A stretch of 8,509 bases of DNA from assembly GCA_029879945.1 (NCBI GenBank), contig JAOUPJ010000154.1, positions 1 to 8,509 on the forward strand, in the 5' to 3' direction. This document shows, piece by piece, positions 7,032-8,509 of the stretch. The position numbers and the translations under genes were made by a program. Positions within the stretch are counted from its first letter, which is position 1, and every line of letters starts with the position of its first letter. The notes below the pieces were generated by a model, which worked only from the letters and a program-made list of their open reading frames with translations, was not told the origin of the DNA and did not search any database. Origin of the DNA: Gammaproteobacteria bacterium. GTDB lineage: Bacteria; Pseudomonadota; Gammaproteobacteria; S012-40.

Positions 7032-7853
7032 GTGTGGATTTTGAACTATAGAAGCAGTTTAGTTCTTGTAATTATTATTCTTTTTCTTCAGGCCTGTGCC
7101 TCGGCACCTGTCACCGGGCGCAAGCAGCTTATGATAGTGCCCGAATCCGAAGCAATTAGCGCGTCTAAATCTGCCTATCAGGAAATGCTGGAGCCCTATA
7201 AGAAATCCGGAAAATACAATAACGATAAGGCCCTGAAAAAGCGAGTGGATCGCATAACCTCAAAGCTAATCGCACAGGCGATTCAATACAGGCCTGAAAC
7301 GAAAGATTGGGAGTGGAGCGTACAAGTGTTGGACGAGCCCGATACGGTCAACGCTTGGTGTATGGCCGGTGGGCGTATGGCAATCTATAGCGGGCTAATC
7401 AATAAAATTAAACCCTCCGATGACGAACTGGCGCAAGTGATGGGACATGAAATCGCCCATGCGCTGGCAAAGCATACGGCGGAAAAGATGTCTGTGGCGA
7501 TGGCTACCAATCTGGCGCTGGGAATTTTCGCTGCGACTCAGGAGGAAAACAGTCTGGCCTTGCAAGGCGCCGCACTTGCAGCCGCGGTGGCAGTACAACT
7601 ACCCAATAGCAGAGAAGCAGAGTCGGAAGCCGATAGAATTGGAATCGAGTTGGCGGCCAAGGCCGGTTACGATCCCAATGCAGCAGTGAGTCTGTGGCAG
7701 AAGATGGGGGAAGGTGGTAACAATGGGATGGATTTCTTGAGTACACATCCCGCACCCGGAAAACGTATGGACACACTACGCGCTTTGGTGCCACGCATGA
7801 TGCCATACTATGCTGCAAAGGTTGAACGGCCTAGTTATAGTCTTAATGAATAG
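7032..7853 (+). CDS. M48-family zinc metallopeptidase, lipoprotein (LoiP/BepA-type relatives)
   Basis: A 273-residue lipoprotein peptidase for protein quality control in the envelope. The signal ends in the lipobox LQAC with Cys22, followed by ASA. No Asp at +2 suggests outer-membrane sorting. The conserved ASAPVTGRKQL follows. NAWCMAGG (107-114) precedes the active-site HEIAH (139-143, HExxH zinc motif), and SREAESEAD (193-201) supplies the third zinc ligand Glu197 with Asp201. STHP (237-240) and the downstream Arg (R245) are the usual closing elements. All catalytic residues are present, so it should be active. Two starts are possible: GTG at 7032 (weak GGA 11 nt upstream) or TTG at 7041, which has GGGG 8 nt ahead and gives a neater signal peptide. 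Both keep the lipobox. The gene is monocistronic by appearance. Family members degrade misfolded outer-membrane proteins; the exact paralogue is not certain. Confidence 0.9.
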   Translation: MWILNYRSSLVLVIIILFLQACASAPVTGRKQLMIVPESEAISASKSAYQEMLEPYKKSGKYNNDKALKKRVDRITSKLIAQAIQYRPETKDWEWSVQVLDEPDTVNAWCMAGGRMAIYSGLINKIKPSDDELAQVMGHEIAHALAKHTAEKMSVAMATNLALGIFAATQEENSLALQGAALAAAVAVQLPNSREAESEADRIGIELAAKAGYDPNAAVSLWQKMGEGGNNGMDFLSTHPAPGKRMDTLRALVPRMMPYYAAKVERPSYSLNE

Positions 7854-8027
7854 GCGTCACTCATCGCGCACTCACTTTTTTGTACTCCATTTAAAGCCGG
7901 CTACGAGTAGATCTAAGCTGTGTTTTGAAAAATATTTTTGTGTTGCTTGATCTCTACGCTACTGCATCATTCCAGCTAGTATTCCAAGAAGATGGATGTG
8001 CACAGCAAACTTCTAAGTCTTCATTGC

Positions 8028-8057
8028 CAATAATAGTGCTTTATACGTCAATTATTG
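8028..8057. repeat. Inverted repeat upstream of CRP-like site
   Basis: CAATAAT (8028-8034) and ATTATTG (8051-8057) are perfect 7-bp inverted arms separated by 16 nt. The repeat ends 13 nt before the CRP-like palindrome. It could be an operator half-site pair or a weak hairpin; AT-rich arms of this length can also arise by chance. Confidence 0.35.
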
Positions 8058-8070
8058 TCGCTTTTTGCTT

Positions 8071-8090
8071 ATTGTGACGTGCTTCACAAT
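8071..8090. promoter_or_regulatory. CRP/Vfr-type binding site
   Basis: The sequence is ATTGTGA-N6-TCACAAT, a perfect 7-bp palindrome with a 6-nt centre that includes the canonical TGTGA-N6-TCACA core bound by CRP and its Vfr homologues. Its centre (8080.5) is 223 nt before the receiver gene ATG. A TATAAA box at 8150-8155 would place a start near 8162, about 81 nt from the centre, on the helical phase used by class I CRP activation. It would therefore most plausibly act on the rightward gene. The site is clear; its target promoter is inference. Confidence 0.6.
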
Positions 8091-8167
8091 TTTGCCATGG
8101 ATACGCTTTGTAGCGCATTTATACAGAAAAAAATTGTAAATTTTCCGGCTATAAACCCGATCTAGAC

Positions 8168-8182
8168 TAGGTTAATAACCTA
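8168..8182. repeat. Short inverted repeat, possible operator
   Basis: TAGGTT-AAT-AACCTA is a perfect 6-bp inverted repeat with a 3-nt centre. It lies just downstream of the TATAAA box at 8150-8155, where a repressor could sit. The evidence is symmetry and position only. Confidence 0.3.
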
Positions 8183-8262
8183 ACTTCCAACTGAATTTAG
8201 GTCTTCATTCCTGGACCAATTCTACGTTTGTCGCATTTGTCCCGGGAGTCTAAAACGAATTT

Positions 8263-8294
8263 GCGCGCCTCCAAGCTGGTTTTTCGCGCTGGAG
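8263..8294 (+). promoter_or_regulatory. Leader with alternative hairpins around the receiver gene ribosome site
   Basis: GGAG at 8291-8294 lies 9 nt before the ATG at 8304 and is the likely ribosome site. CTCCA (8269-8273) can pair with TGGAG (8290-8294), extended by GC/GC across a bulged A, which would bury the ribosome site. Alternatively GCGCG (8263-8267) pairs perfectly with CGCGC (8285-8289) and leaves GGAG free. The two pairings exclude each other. Translational control is possible but unproven. Confidence 0.3.
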
Positions 8295-8303
8295 AATATC
8301 TGA

Positions 8304-8509
8304 ATGAATAAAAAAGCACTCGTTGTTGAATCAAGTAAAACTTTTCGGATTATTCTGGAGGAAATGCTTTCGGAAGCTGGCATTGATGCAAGAATATTTG
8401 AAAGCGGCAAGGACGCGCTGGAAGCGACCCATGAAGAATACTCGGTCATGTTGGTGGCCAGAACACTGGGCGATATTTCAGGCGAAATTTTTCTAGAGCT
8501 ATTTTCGAT
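8304..8509 (+). CDS. Response-regulator receiver domain protein, N-terminal part, apparently non-phosphorylatable
   Basis: The first 68 residues are visible before the window ends. MNKKALVVESSKTFRIILEEMLSEAG followed by ARIFESGKDALEA has the strand-helix-strand layout of a CheY-like receiver, and VMLVARTLGDISGEIF (48-63) matches the beta3 region that normally reads LLDLxLPDMxG. Two key features are changed. The acidic pair after beta1 is E9-S10 rather than two acidic residues. Counting back from D57 in GDISG, the phosphoacceptor position is Ala52. This looks like a pseudo-receiver. In known multidomain regulators such a domain often precedes a second, normal receiver or an output domain, but the rest is outside the window. 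The ATG has GGAG 9 nt upstream. A CRP-like site and palindromes lie upstream. Confidence 0.75.
   Translation, partial: MNKKALVVESSKTFRIILEEMLSEAGIDARIFESGKDALEATHEEYSVMLVARTLGDISGEIFLELFS

Larger units (their letters stand above)
7854..8303. other. Regulatory-looking intergenic region before the receiver gene
   Basis: These 450 nt contain no supported gene. Features seen are a T6 run after a poor hairpin just past the peptidase stop (7875-7880), and a palindromic AAAAATATTTTT (7928-7939) flanked by GATCTAAGC and GCTTGATC (7910-7952) that could form an imperfect stem-loop. An inverted repeat CAATAAT/ATTATTG lies at 8028-8057, a CRP-like palindrome at 8071-8090, a TATAAA -10-like box at 8150-8155 without a good -35, and an inverted repeat TAGGTT/AACCTA at 8168-8182. 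The density of palindromes suggests a controlled promoter for the rightward gene. Confidence 0.5.

Noticed and set aside
7854..7880. Intrinsic terminator after the M48 gene
   Set aside because: There is a T6 run, but only a 3-bp GCG/CGC pairing upstream; too weak to call.
1..8509. Mobile element, phage or defence island
   Set aside because: No transposase, integrase, terminal repeats, tRNA target or recognised defence domain seen on either strand.

Overview
The window looks like chromosomal DNA of a gammaproteobacterium or a close relative. This is inferred from the gene families, moderate base composition, a CRP/Vfr-type palindrome and lipoprotein-type sorting. The genus cannot be read from the sequence. 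No rRNA, tRNA, CRISPR array, insertion sequence or integrase was found.

Region 1 (1-4004, all minus strand) is a tightly packed surface-polysaccharide cassette. In transcription order it holds an ABC-2 permease (Wzm type), an ATPase with a C-terminal Wzt-like carbohydrate-recognition extension, a DUF288/STELLO-like glycosyltransferase, and a Methyltransf_24-type SAM methyltransferase. The first 13 codons of a family-2 glycosyltransferase (MPPLVSIIIPSFN) run off the left edge. Spacings of 9, 1, 13 and 13 nt indicate one operon. Together the genes suggest ABC-dependent synthesis and export of an O-antigen-like or capsular glycan: glycosyltransferases build the chain, the methyltransferase may modify a sugar or the chain end, Wzt recognises the finished chain, and Wzm/Wzt move it across the inner membrane.

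Region 2 (4005-4888) is an 884-nt gap without a convincing gene. It contains the cassette's probable upstream region, an orphan intrinsic terminator facing left, a minus-strand stretch with few stops that could be a gene relic, and a promoter candidate with a perfect TTGACA for the next gene.

Region 3 (4889-7853) holds three separate housekeeping or accessory genes. The first is an exported ModA-like solute-binding protein with no permease beside it (+). The second is a small TehB-like SAM methyltransferase (-) that converges on it. The third is an M48 metallopeptidase lipoprotein (+), divergent from the methyltransferase.

Region 4 (7854-8509) is a 450-nt regulatory-looking gap with a near-ideal CRP/Vfr palindrome and further inverted repeats. 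It is followed by the start of a receiver-domain protein cut by the right edge. Its visible part lacks the phosphoacceptor Asp and the acidic-pair residues, so it looks like a pseudo-receiver. The most noteworthy items are this pseudo-receiver, the STELLO-like enzyme inside an ABC-type glycan operon, and the unexplained 884-nt gap. I did not find a clearly new multi-gene system.
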